Below, piece by piece: positions 1 to 8,136 of a stretch of DNA of 24,723 nt. Each line of letters begins with the position of its first letter. The first letter of the stretch is position 1. The DNA is taken from IMG/VR virus record IMGVR_UViG_3300008339_000451, positions 1 to 24,723 of that record. One strand, given 5' to 3'. The DNA comes from a virus. The translations under genes were made by a program, and so were the position numbers. Under the pieces are notes generated by a model. That model was given only the letters and a program-made list of their open reading frames with translations. It had not been told where the DNA came from and did no database searches.

Positions 1-264
1 TATACCAGAACTACCTGCACTACCGCTAGTTCCTGAACTACCCGAACTACCACTTGTTCCTGCACTACCCGAACTACCGCTTGTGCCCGAACTTCCAGAT
101 GAACCGGAACTTCCGTCTATACCAGAACTACCTGCACTACCGCTTGTACCAGATGATCCTGAACTACCTGATGTACCAGATGAACCTGCACTGCCACTTG
201 TTCCTGCACTACCAGATGAACCAGAAGTACCAGATGAACCTGCACTGCCTGATGTTCCAGATGG
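1..264 (-). repeat. Second collagen-coding repeat, cut by window edge
   Basis: This is the same 9-nt Gly-X-Y repeat (GTS, GSA, GSS, GID), resuming after the globular domain at 265-780 and continuing past base 1. It encodes the second shaft of the fibre. Confidence 0.88.
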
Positions 265-2409
265 CGTGGATAAAGTTGTGACCACATAAGAATATGTAGC
301 ATCTTCAGTATAAAAAGTTACAAGCCTATTGAGAGGATCATTGTTATTTACATAAACCCTAATTATTAATCTGTCCGTTAAGTCCAAAATATTGGTAGGA
401 ACAACACCATTTGCTTTTGTTTCAACAGGTGTTGTGTTATTTCCATTCCAACCTATTTTAACACTATCTGATGTGAATAACAAAGTTTCTGTACCACCAG
501 ATTCTCTTTTTGTTATTGTGAAATAATATTCACAATCAGAAAGGTCTGTAGGTTTAGTCCAATAAACATAACTGTGCCAAATACCATTTGGTATAATCAA
601 AACATTTGGATCTCCAACATCAGTAATGAACTCACCAAACAATACATCTTGTTGATTTGATGTCAAAGTAATTGCGACCGTTTGCTGACCAGCACCTGTC
701 GTAAAACGACCTAATTCTTTATATGTTAAAGGACTTTGAGTTACCGAATAATTCAAAAAGTAATTTTGTCCGCCTGACACACCATCAATGCCGGATGAAC
801 CTGCACTACCTGATGAACCGGATGTACCAGCAGAACCAGATGTTCCTGCACTACCAGATGATCCTGATGTACCAGAACTTCCAGATGAACCGGAACTTCC
901 ATCTATACCTGAACTACCTCCACTACCACTTGTGCCAGATGAACCTGCACTACCGCTAGTTCCTGAACTACCTGCACTACCACTTGTGCCTGATGAACCT
1001 GCACTACCGCTAGTTCCTGCACTACCAGATGATCCTGATGTACCAGAACTACCAGATGAACCAGATGTTCCTGCACTACCCGAACTACCACTTGTACCAG
1101 AACTTCCAGATGAACCGGAACTTCCATTTATACCAGAACTACCAGAAGATCCTGATGTACCTGCACTGCCAGAACTACCACTAGTTCCTGCACTACCAGA
1201 TGAACCCGATGTACCTGCACTACCAGATGAACCTGAGCTACCATTTATACCAGAACTACCAGATGAACCAGATGTACCCGCACTGCCAGAACTACCACTA
1301 GTTCCTGCACTACCAGATGAACCCGATGTACCTGCACTACCAGATGAACCAGAACTTCCCGATGTACCTGCACTACCAGAAGAACCAGAACTTCCATTTA
1401 TTCCAGATGAACCAGAACTTCCTGATGTACCTGCACTACCAGAAGAGCCTGAACTTCCATTTTCACCAGAAGAACCAGAACTTCCATTAATCCCAGATGA
1501 ACCAGAACTTCCCGATATACCTGCACTACCAGAAGAACCTGAACTTCCATTTATCCCAGATGAACCTGAACTTCCATTTATTCCTGATGAGCCTGAGCTT
1601 CCATTTGCACCAGAACTTCCTGATGAACCTGATGTACCTGCACTACCAGATGATCCTGAAGTTCCACTTGTTCCAGAAGTTCCACTAGCACCATCTACCC
1701 CAGATGTACCTGCTGAACCAGAGCTTCCGTTAACTCCAGAACTACCAGAAGATCCCGATGTACCTGCACTACCAGATGAACCCGATGTGCCTGCACTTCC
1801 TGCACTACCCGATGAACCAGAACTGCCGTTTGCACCAGAACTTCCTGAACTACCCGATGTGCCTGCACTTCCTGCACTACCAGATGAACCAGAACTTCCG
1901 TTTATACCAGAACTTCCTGAACTACCCGATGTGCCTGCACTTCCTGCACTACCCGATGAACCAGAGCTTCCGTTTACACCAGAACTTCCTGAACTACCCG
2001 ATGTACCTGCACTACCAGATGAACCAGAACTTCCTGAACTACCCGATGTACCTGCACTACCAGATGAGCCAGAACTGCCGTTTGCACCAGAACTTCCTGA
2101 ACTGCCCGATGTACCTGCACTACCAGATGAACCAGAACTTCCGTTTTCACCAGAACTTCCTGAACTACCCGATGTACCTGCACTACCAGAACTTCCTGAT
2201 GTACCTGCACTACCCGAACTACCGCTAGTTCCTGAACTACCCGAACTACCACTTGTACCAGAACTACCTGCACTACCACTTGTTCCAGAAGAACCATTTG
2301 CGGGAACAATCCCCAATGCTTTCCAATAACTACCTTCCCATTCCCATGTTTTCGAATCATAGGTATAGGTTTGACCTATAGTTGGATTTATTGGAAAATT
2401 TATTGGCAT
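1..2409 (-). CDS. Collagen-like tail fibre/adhesin, 3' end beyond window
   Basis: The minus-strand frame from ATG at 2409 stays open to base 1, giving at least 803 residues without a stop. Residues 1-38 form a short head (starts MPINFPINPTIGQTY, with a WEWEGSYW motif). Residues 39-543 are about 168 uninterrupted Gly-X-Y triplets, mostly GSS, GTS and GSA, with scattered GIN, GAN, GEN, GVN and GID and no proline. Residues 544 to about 715 (bases 265-780) form a non-repetitive beta-rich domain (for example DVLFGEF, TDRLIIRVYV, NRLVTFYTED) that resembles jelly-roll domains of phage fibres. A second Gly-X-Y block then runs off the edge. Such proteins form trimeric fibre shafts; a receptor-binding role is inferred. 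The start lies 3 nt after the stop of the preceding virion gene, so the two are probably co-transcribed. The collagen repeat is clearly richer in GC than its neighbours. Confidence 0.88.
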   Translation of the reverse strand, partial: MPINFPINPTIGQTYTYDSKTWEWEGSYWKALGIVPANGSSGTSGSAGSSGTSGSSGSSGTSGSSGSAGTSGSSGSAGTSGSSGSSGENGSSGSSGSAGTSGSSGSSGANGSSGSSGSAGTSGSSGSSGSSGSAGTSGSSGSSGVNGSSGSSGSAGSAGTSGSSGSSGINGSSGSSGSAGSAGTSGSSGSSGANGSSGSSGSAGSAGTSGSSGSAGTSGSSGSSGVNGSSGSAGTSGVDGASGTSGTSGTSGSSGSAGTSGSSGSSGANGSSGSSGINGSSGSSGINGSSGSSGSAGISGSSGSSGINGSSGSSGENGSSGSSGSAGTSGSSGSSGINGSSGSSGSAGTSGSSGSSGSAGTSGSSGSAGTSGSSGSAGTSGSSGSSGINGSSGSSGSAGTSGSSGSAGTSGSSGSAGTSGSSGSSGINGSSGSSGSSGTSGSSGSAGTSGSSGSSGTSGSSGSAGTSGSAGSSGTSGSAGSSGTSGSAGSSGTSGSGGSSGIDGSSGSSGSSGTSGSSGSAGTSGSAGTSGSSGSAGSSGIDGVSGGQNYFLNYSVTQSPLTYKELGRFTTGAGQQTVAITLTSNQQDVLFGEFITDVGDPNVLIIPNGIWHSYVYWTKPTDLSDCEYYFTITKRESGGTETLLFTSDSVKIGWNGNNTTPVETKANGVVPTNILDLTDRLIIRVYVNNNDPLNRLVTFYTEDATYSYVVTTLSTPSGTSGSAGSSGTSGSSGSAGTSGSAGSSGTSGSSGSSGTSGSAGSSGIDGSSGSSGSSGTSGSSGSAGTSGSSGSSGTSGSAGSSGI
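781..2295 (-). repeat. Main collagen-coding repeat (9-nt units)
   Basis: Imperfect 9-nt units each encode one Gly-X-Y triplet without a phase break. They encode the first shaft of the collagen-like fibre. Common units read as GSS, GTS and GSA on the minus strand. Confidence 0.92.
1781..2167 (-). repeat. Higher-order 72/45/63-nt tandem repeats inside collagen block
   Basis: Taking the plus-strand string CCCGATGT as a marker, it recurs at 1781, 1853, 1925, 1997, 2042, 2105 and 2168. Spacings are 72, 72, 72, 45, 63 and 63 nt, all multiples of 9. The first three 72-nt units differ at only a few positions. This fits recent in-frame gain and loss of whole Gly-X-Y codon triplets. Confidence 0.85.
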
Positions 2410-2412
2410 TTT

Positions 2413-3630
2413 TTAATCAAAGTAATTTATGTTTATTGAAGTTCTGAATTTGCTATTATTTGAAAGTGGAGTAACACAAAACCAAACAGTATCTTGGTTT
2501 CCACTTATTCCAACTCCGGGTTTTATTGAATTATCTTTATAATCAAATTTATCTGTTCCTAAACTTCCTGCTTTACCTATATAGTTAGAAATAATATGAC
2601 CAGCTGAAGTAACCGTAATAGTTCCATTACCAACAGCATATTGTATTGATGAATTATTTACATCAGTATATGAAGGTTGAGAACTTAAAGTTGGATTAAA
2701 CTGTATACTTGCCAAATAATTATCGTTTGTTGTTTGTAAAACAGCCACATAATCAATTATAGCGTTTGAAAATGTAGAACCAGTTTTTAATCTATATCCT
2801 ATTATAGGATATGTAACTCCTGAAGTAGAACATGTTATCTCAGTAGCATTACTTAATCCAACTGTTTTATTTAGTGAGTTTAATGATCCTTCGATACTTA
2901 CTTGAGAACATATCTGATTGAATTGTCCAGCACCACCAGAAGATCTTATTTCATATCTTATAGGCTGATTTGGAGAAACCATATATACATTATCCAAATG
3001 ACCAGTACCAGAATGCTCAGCAAAGAAATAAGTTATACCACTTAAATTTAATCCGAATCTAACTCGTCCTACTCCAAGCCATTGAAAATCCACTAAACAA
3101 AGATTTGTTTTACTCCAATCTAATGCTGTAATGTCAAATTCATTATTATTCCAAGAATCAGTTCCACCACTAAAAATTTGAGTACCTTTCTTCCATATTT
3201 GAAATGATATTGAATTATCAACTCCATTTGATTCTAAAAAGAATCCATCTAGAGTTGATGAATATGGTATATCAAAAGAAGATGAAAAATATCCGACCCT
3301 TTTTATAACGTCAGATTCAATATTAAAATCAGAAAAACTAGCTTCAAACAATTGACCCTTTCCGGGTTGATATATTCCTCTATATTTCGATTGTCTAATT
3401 ACAAGATCTCCAGAACCAAAAACATTCATATTAATTTCTGAGTTATTGGAATTAAAAGCAGAGGTAGAAGAACCACTAATAATTTCATCTACCAATAGTG
3501 GTTGTTTATCAGATAAATATTTTAATTCTAAATAACTAGTAATTTCAGAAACTCGAAGTCTACCGAATGCATCTATTGTTGCATTATCTGCGAATGAAAC
3601 TGTTGAATTGCTATTGAATATGTAACTCAT
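2413..3630 (-). CDS. Virion structural protein with DAFGRLRVSE motif
   Basis: This is a 405-residue protein. Residues 20-29 read DAFGRLRVSE, residues 83-99 contain YRGIYQPGKGQ, and residues 184-193 read WLGVGRVRFG. I recognise this combination from a widespread family of phage particle or tail-associated proteins of unknown exact role. No signal peptide or membrane segment is seen; composition is Ser/Asn-rich and beta-like throughout. The ATG at 3630 is preceded by an A-rich AAATAA context. The gene sits 7 nt after the fibre-tip gene and 3 nt before the collagen fibre, so it belongs to the adhesin operon. It may be a fibre-associated or baseplate-peripheral component; that placement is inferred from neighbours. 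Confidence 0.72.
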   Translation of the reverse strand: MSYIFNSNSTVSFADNATIDAFGRLRVSEITSYLELKYLSDKQPLLVDEIISGSSTSAFNSNNSEINMNVFGSGDLVIRQSKYRGIYQPGKGQLFEASFSDFNIESDVIKRVGYFSSSFDIPYSSTLDGFFLESNGVDNSISFQIWKKGTQIFSGGTDSWNNNEFDITALDWSKTNLCLVDFQWLGVGRVRFGLNLSGITYFFAEHSGTGHLDNVYMVSPNQPIRYEIRSSGGAGQFNQICSQVSIEGSLNSLNKTVGLSNATEITCSTSGVTYPIIGYRLKTGSTFSNAIIDYVAVLQTTNDNYLASIQFNPTLSSQPSYTDVNNSSIQYAVGNGTITVTSAGHIISNYIGKAGSLGTDKFDYKDNSIKPGVGISGNQDTVWFCVTPLSNNSKFRTSININYFD

Positions 3631-3637
3631 TTATTTT

Positions 3638-4582
3638 TTATATTATATACCAGTTATTTGATCTTGATATTACTTGTAAAGCCATTTTTGATATTGCCAT
3701 ATCCACATAATTATTTCCATCTATATTTTCTCCTGTTGCTCCAGATATTCTTATTCTTTTTCCTAATTGATTACAATTTCCTAATTCATCTTTTATAGTT
3801 AATTTTTTACCATCTAAACCAGTGCAAGACGGTAAGTATAAATTTACTGCCCCATCATAAATAATTCCATAATAAAAATAATCGAATGATAAATTAAAAG
3901 AGTTTACATTTATTTCATAAGTTCCGTAATTTTCATACTGTGGTGTCGCAGCAAAAATCTCAACCCATTGGGAAGAATTACCATCATCTATGTAAACAAA
4001 CTCTAAACCGTTAACTGTATTGAACCATCTATCTCCATCGTATAGTGGAGAATTTGTAGTTCCAGATGGTGCAATGGTTTGGATATAATAGTTATTTATT
4101 CCGGATGTTGAAATAATTACAGTATCAGAGGTTCCTGTTATTGAAACTTTTGTTCCAGCAGATAAGGTTTTAAATTCTAATAAATCATTATTTTTCTGAG
4201 CAAAAATTCCAGTTGATCCTGATCCTATATTTGTTCCACTGTAAGGGAATATATTTTGTAAAGGAGTTGATCCTGAATAAAAAGTAAATCCAGTTATTGA
4301 ACTTCCAGAAATTGAAGGTACGTTTAATTGACCTGTCAAAGTCCCACCACTTATTGGTAAGAAATTACCCAACACTCCAATCGAGGATGCGTCTCGGTAT
4401 TCAATTACATTTGTTGTGTTATTATAAACAAGTACATAATTAGATGAATTATTGTTATTGGGTGTATTGGTTAAATAAAAAGTATTAGCTGATAAATTAG
4501 ACAAAAAGTTAGTATCTCCAGATACTGTACCTCCGCTAAATTGTGAACCACCAACAACAGGTATTATGTAATAACCGGACAT
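3638..4582 (-). CDS. Tail fibre-like protein with GGTLTG motif and fibre-tip domain
   Basis: This is a 314-residue protein. Residues 75-87 (LPISGGTLTGQLN) match the short motif that precedes shaft segments in many tail fibres. The last 100 residues (LPSCTGLDGKKLTIKD, then IRISGATGENIDG, ending SNNWYII) look like a beta-structured fibre tip that recurs in phage adhesins. Between them lies a Ser/Thr/Gly-rich stretch and a segment DGDRWFNTVNGLEFVYIDDG, resembling a short domain common at fibre joints. It probably binds the host surface or links to a binding tip. It follows the BppU-like gene by 9 nt. Family-level identity is fairly sure; the receptor is unknown. Confidence 0.75.
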   Translation of the reverse strand: MSGYYIIPVVGGSQFSGGTVSGDTNFLSNLSANTFYLTNTPNNNNSSNYVLVYNNTTNVIEYRDASSIGVLGNFLPISGGTLTGQLNVPSISGSSITGFTFYSGSTPLQNIFPYSGTNIGSGSTGIFAQKNNDLLEFKTLSAGTKVSITGTSDTVIISTSGINNYYIQTIAPSGTTNSPLYDGDRWFNTVNGLEFVYIDDGNSSQWVEIFAATPQYENYGTYEINVNSFNLSFDYFYYGIIYDGAVNLYLPSCTGLDGKKLTIKDELGNCNQLGKRIRISGATGENIDGNNYVDMAISKMALQVISRSNNWYII

Positions 4583-4591
4583 CTATTCTAT

Positions 4592-4945
4592 TTATAAATT
4601 ATTAATATCTTGATCTATGAATATTTCAATTCCCCCTAAGCTAGGTATGGATATTTTTTTTCCATCGTCAAAAAACAATTCAAATTCTCCTTGAAATTTA
4701 CCACTCATACTTGTATCCCCTTCCAACCAAGTATATTGAACTGTTCCAGCTGATGCATTAATTACTTGAGCCGTATTAGAAGCTATTACAACAGAACCAC
4801 ACTCATCTATCATTGAAAATGTGCAACCTGTTACATTAGACAAATCAAAAGGTATAATGGCATTTATACAACTTCTTGTTTTAATGTTTATTTGCAAATC
4901 TGGCAATGTATCATTTCTTTTTATTATAAATGGTTTTTGGTTCAT
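4592..4945 (-). CDS. BppU-like baseplate/fibre-anchoring protein
   Basis: This is a 117-residue protein with the layout of the N-terminal domain of BppU-type baseplate upper proteins. It begins FIIKRNDTLPDLQINI, has a central CTFSMIDECGSVVI strand pair, then AGTVQYTWLEGDTSMSGKFQGEFEL and a final GKKISIPSLGGIEIFI. In known phages this domain attaches receptor-binding proteins to the baseplate; here it exists as a small stand-alone protein next to fibre genes. It starts 1 nt after the end of the preceding gene, so they are translationally close. The fold assignment is by pattern only. Confidence 0.6.
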   Translation of the reverse strand: MNQKPFIIKRNDTLPDLQINIKTRSCINAIIPFDLSNVTGCTFSMIDECGSVVIASNTAQVINASAGTVQYTWLEGDTSMSGKFQGEFELFFDDGKKISIPSLGGIEIFIDQDINNL

Positions 4946-4946
4946 C

Positions 4947-5348
4947 TTAATTTATTTTAATTTCATAATCTAAAGGAACAGAATTGCTTATTTCATAATT
5001 TATATTTACATATTTAGAAAATTCTATATCCAATTCAGAAATTATATAATTTTTAACAGGATCAAATAAGAATTTAGTTCTCAATTGTTTTACAATTCCA
5101 TTATTCAAATATTCTACATACCAAATTATTTGATAAACTGTAGGAAACGTGTAAAGAGAACCGTTTAATTCAATATAATAATTACCCAAACTTTCTTGAG
5201 TAGTTGTTAAACTTTCAACTACTTGACTTGTACTAAAATTATACGTTGCTGCGGTTAATGAAAATGGGTCAATTAATGTATAATTATCATTTACTCCGTC
5301 TATATAATCTATTCTGTAAAATTCCTTATAAATTCTTAATTTTGACAT
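4947..5348 (-). CDS. Hypothetical beta-rich virion-region protein
   Basis: This is a 133-residue protein with no family I recognise. It alternates hydrophobic and polar residues and is rich in Tyr and Asn, which suggests a beta sandwich. There is no signal peptide, membrane segment or cysteine. It is the first gene of the left adhesin unit: a CTATTTAT box lies 24 nt upstream of its ATG, and a terminator for the preceding tube gene lies just beyond. A structural or baseplate-periphery role is inferred from position only. Confidence 0.6.
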   Translation of the reverse strand: MSKLRIYKEFYRIDYIDGVNDNYTLIDPFSLTAATYNFSTSQVVESLTTTQESLGNYYIELNGSLYTFPTVYQIIWYVEYLNNGIVKQLRTKFLFDPVKNYIISELDIEFSKYVNINYEISNSVPLDYEIKIN

Positions 5349-5364
5349 TAATATCTCATTTCAA

Positions 5365-5372
5365 ATAAATAG
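5365..5372 (-). promoter_or_regulatory. Candidate late-promoter box CTATTTAT
   Basis: The minus strand reads CTATTTAT 24 nt before the ATG at 5348. It is one of exactly four such octamers in this orientation in the window, all close upstream of a gene that follows a gap. It would drive the left adhesin unit. Confidence 0.5.
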
Positions 5373-5403
5373 AATAAAAAAAGGTTTGATGACTATGAGT
5401 TAT

Positions 5404-5432
5404 AAAAAAAGCGACACTTTTTCAGTGTCGCT
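5404..5432 (-). terminator. Rho-independent terminator after tail tube gene
   Basis: On the minus strand a perfect 9-bp stem AGCGACACT/AGTGTCGCT with a GAAAA loop is followed directly by a run of seven T. It lies 35 nt past the tube stop codon. The plus-strand side has no T-run, so it works for minus-strand transcripts. Confidence 0.93.
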
Positions 5433-5466
5433 CACAATAAAAAACCGAAAATATTTTATTTTGTTA

Positions 5467-5958
5467 TTATGCTGATAATAAACATCTATCTGGTTGGATT
5501 GTGATGCTCACTTTTGCAAGTTCTGCTGCACCATAATCGTAATCATCAAAAGATGCTTTAACTATTTGACATCCAACAAGAGTCCATTTTTCGACTTCTA
5601 CACCTACTGGATCAAGAGCTTTCAATACAAGGTTTTTCTTGTAACCTACTGCGTAACCCATTTTACCAGTTGTAGATTCAGCATGTAAACGAACCCACTC
5701 CATTACTTTCTGAGTCGTAGAAGGTCCGATAACATCGATAAACGTAACATCCATTTCATCCCAAGCGTATTTCGCAGCAATGTATGTTTTAGTATTCATG
5801 TAAGGAATATCTACTTTATCTATTGATATCGAAGGCTTCTTGGAAGTCTGTACTAGATAAGATTCAATACCTAATTCCGTAGGAAATTCAAGAACGAATC
5901 TGTTTTTCATTTTAGGTTCCTGATCAATTGGAACCGGTCTAAACATTAGTGTTGGCAT
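5467..5958 (-). CDS. Tail tube protein (T4 gp19-like)
   Basis: At 163 residues it equals the length of T4 gp19. The sequence has the family pattern: NRFVLEFPTELGIESYLVQT near the start, then a strand-rich core (DEMDVTFIDVIGPS, KVMEWVRLHAEST) and a C-terminal VSITIQPDRC strand. It forms the inner tube through which DNA passes, stacked as hexamers inside the sheath. The ATG at 5958 is about 31 nt downstream of a variant promoter box, and a strong terminator follows, so it appears to be transcribed alone. In T4 the tube gene follows the sheath gene directly; here two nuclease genes separate them. Confidence 0.93.
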   Translation of the reverse strand: MPTLMFRPVPIDQEPKMKNRFVLEFPTELGIESYLVQTSKKPSISIDKVDIPYMNTKTYIAAKYAWDEMDVTFIDVIGPSTTQKVMEWVRLHAESTTGKMGYAVGYKKNLVLKALDPVGVEVEKWTLVGCQIVKASFDDYDYGAAELAKVSITIQPDRCLLSA

Positions 5959-5981
5959 GATATTTAAGTTTTTATTTATTA

Positions 5982-5991
5982 ATAAATAAAG
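5982..5991 (-). promoter_or_regulatory. Variant late-promoter box before tube gene
   Basis: The minus strand reads CTTTATTTAT, a near match to the CTATTTAT box, about 31 nt before the tube ATG. It lies in an AT-only stretch, so chance is a real possibility. Confidence 0.3.
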
Positions 5992-6072
5992 TAAAAAAAA
6001 AAAATTTGAGTTTTTTTTATTTTTTTATGTATATTTACATTAACACAATATTATATATCATATATAAAAACA

Positions 6073-7800
6073 ATGGGAAGACCTAAAATTCAACGAGTTA
6101 AAGTTTGTGAAACATGCAAAAAGGAATTCGATGCTGGTAACAAGAAAAACAAAAAAAATTGCAGTGAAAAATGCACTGAATTATATAGAAAAAACCATAA
6201 AGACGAAAGGATGAAAAAAATTTTTGATACCATAGAAAAAAAATATGGTAAAAAAAGTTTTTTTGAAACTGATAATTATTATGATAATTTAAAACAAATC
6301 AAGAAGGAAAAATACGGAGATGAGAAATATAATAATTATGAAAAAATAAAGAGCTCTTTGAAAGAGAAGTATGATGTAGAACACCCATCTAAAATAAAGG
6401 ATTATAAAGAAAAATCTGATCAAACAAAATTATTAAAATATAATGATCCAAATTTTAATAATAGAGAGAAAGCAAAAAAAACAACTTTAGATAAATATAA
6501 AGTTGATCATCACCTCAAAACTAAAGAGTCCTTAGACAAACTCAAACAAACAAATAGAGATAAATACGGAGTTGATTATACTTTACAAACTGATAAATGC
6601 AAAGATAATTTAAAAAAAACAAACCAAAATAAATTTAATTCAGATTATTATTTTAGCTCTGATCTTTATTTGGGCATCCAAAAGCTAAACAAAACAAATA
6701 AAATAAAGGAAATTTTAGCTAAAAATGATTTGAAGTTCGATATTAATCAATACAATAAATTAAGAATAAAGACAGATGAAGGCAAATTACACTATTTGAA
6801 ATATCAACTTACTTGTAAATTATGTGACAATATATTCGAATGGTCTTTTGATTCTATACCAATTTGTAGAAGATGTTATCCATTAACTAGCATTTCAAAA
6901 CAACAAGGTGAATTCAAAGATTTTTTAGATTCACTAAATCTAGAATATGTTGAGAATACAAAAAAAATTATTGCTCCTCTGGAGTTAGATTTCTACTTAC
7001 AAGATCACAAAATAGCATTTGAATTGAATGGGAATTATTTTCACTCTGAAATGGGTGGAAACAAACTTCCCAATTATCATTTAAAAAAATCTCAATTATG
7101 TAATAATGAAAATATTAAATTGATACATATTTTTGAAGATGAATGGATGTTTAAAAAGGATATAGTGAAAAGTAGAATTAAGAATTATTTGAATTTAACG
7201 CCTAATAAAATTTATGCAAGAAATTGTGAAATAAAAGAAATCACATTTATGGAAAAGAAATTATTTTTAGAAGAAAATCATATACAGGGAAATGATGTGA
7301 ACTTCAAAAGTTATGGTTTATTTTTAAAAAATGAAATTGTTTCAGTAATGACTTTTTGTAAACCTAGACTAGCCCTTGGAAACAAATTAAAAAATAATCA
7401 GGACAAAGAAAATTCAGTAGAATTATCTCGTTTTTGCTCTAAAATTGACTATAATATTATTGGGGGTTTTGAAAAACTTTTAAATCATTTTTTAAAAAAC
7501 AATCCTGAAACTAAAGAGATTTTCACTTATGCAGATTGTCGTTGGAGTGGTTTAAATCCGGAAAATACTGTTTACCATAAATGCAATTTCGAATATATCA
7601 ATACAACTAAACCTAATTATTTTTACTTCGAAAAAAGTAACTATTTTATAAGATATCACCGTTTCAAATATAATAAACAAAAATTAATAAAATTATTCAA
7701 TGAAAATTCTGAATTGACTGAATGGCAAATAGCAAAAAAAAATAGAATGGATAGAATTTGGGATTGCGGAAGTATGAAATTTGTACTTCACATATCATAG
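6073..7800 (+). CDS. Vsr-like (EDxHD-type) homing endonuclease with zinc fingers
   Basis: This is a 575-residue protein on the opposite strand to all neighbouring virion genes. Residues 12-34 (C12, C15, C30, C34) form a zinc finger. Residues 50-200 hold repeated lysine-rich units of the form KYGVD/KYDVEHPS, typical DNA-contact repeats of phage homing enzymes. C248, C251, C265 and C268 form a second zinc finger. Residues 275-370 match the Vsr-like nuclease fold: ELDFYL (D306), IAFELNGNYFHSE (E317, H324), H336 and IHIFEDEW. Residues 380-540 are a conserved accessory domain found in such proteins (ENHIQG, LSRFCSK, YADCRWSG, KPNYFYF), perhaps GNAT/Mom-like. It most likely makes a double-strand cut in phage DNA lacking the insertion, promoting its own spread. 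Its position between sheath and tube genes fits a free-standing homing gene. Confidence 0.85.
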   Translation: MGRPKIQRVKVCETCKKEFDAGNKKNKKNCSEKCTELYRKNHKDERMKKIFDTIEKKYGKKSFFETDNYYDNLKQIKKEKYGDEKYNNYEKIKSSLKEKYDVEHPSKIKDYKEKSDQTKLLKYNDPNFNNREKAKKTTLDKYKVDHHLKTKESLDKLKQTNRDKYGVDYTLQTDKCKDNLKKTNQNKFNSDYYFSSDLYLGIQKLNKTNKIKEILAKNDLKFDINQYNKLRIKTDEGKLHYLKYQLTCKLCDNIFEWSFDSIPICRRCYPLTSISKQQGEFKDFLDSLNLEYVENTKKIIAPLELDFYLQDHKIAFELNGNYFHSEMGGNKLPNYHLKKSQLCNNENIKLIHIFEDEWMFKKDIVKSRIKNYLNLTPNKIYARNCEIKEITFMEKKLFLEENHIQGNDVNFKSYGLFLKNEIVSVMTFCKPRLALGNKLKNNQDKENSVELSRFCSKIDYNIIGGFEKLLNHFLKNNPETKEIFTYADCRWSGLNPENTVYHKCNFEYINTTKPNYFYFEKSNYFIRYHRFKYNKQKLIKLFNENSELTEWQIAKKNRMDRIWDCGSMKFVLHIS

Positions 7801-8136
7801 AAAAGGATTGTTTTCTTTCTTTAAATAGATAATATTTTTCTCTATTTCAGAGCAAATTTCCTCGAATTTTAATATTGAATCTATTTCTAAATTAAACCAT
7901 TCTCCTAACAAGGCATATTCAAACGAATCAACTTTTTTTGTTCTGAATGACCTATGTAATACTCTTTCAATTTTAGTAGAAAATTCTGAACTATATGTTT
8001 TAATTAATTGTATTTGATAAGGACAACCAGTTTGTAATTGACTTAATCTTTTAGTAGCATTTCTGCTTATTCCAATCTTACTTATATTCAATTCAGGAAT
8101 GAAAAATAAATAAATAATTTTATTTTTATTTGACAC
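7795..8136 (-). CDS. GIY-YIG-type (T5orf172/MUG113) nuclease-like protein
   Basis: This is a 113-residue single-domain protein. It carries IYLFF at residues 8-12, KIGISRNATKRLSQLQTG at 20-37, IERVLH at 56-61 and GEWFNL at 78-83. This is the order of motifs in the T5orf172/MUG113 branch of the GIY-YIG family; E57 and H61 are the likely catalytic-side residues. The start is GTG at 8136; an ATG two bases upstream (8138) is out of frame and reads only 16 codons. Its stop overlaps the end of the convergent Vsr-like gene by 6 nt. It could be a second selfish nuclease or a remnant of a modular homing enzyme. Confidence 0.75.
   Translation of the reverse strand: MSNKNKIIYLFFIPELNISKIGISRNATKRLSQLQTGCPYQIQLIKTYSSEFSTKIERVLHRSFRTKKVDSFEYALLGEWFNLEIDSILKFEEICSEIEKNIIYLKKENNPFL

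Noticed and set aside
788-2329. A 513-residue plus-strand open frame rich in P-x-x-P repeats (PDEPALPDVP type), plus several other repeat frames
   Set aside because: It is the reverse complement of the Gly-X-Y codons. The minus-strand frame is longer, stays open across the non-repetitive domain, has an ATG in the operon and a sensible product; the plus frame ends with the repeat.
1-2329. Possible CRISPR-like or minisatellite array
   Set aside because: Units are 9-nt, coding, in phase, and without spacers; they are explained by the collagen-like protein.
4588-4595. Minus-strand TATAAATA (T4 late consensus) just before the ATG at 4582
   Set aside because: It is only about 6 nt from the start codon, inside an operon with tight spacing; as a promoter it would give no proper leader. 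It is probably chance in AT-rich DNA.
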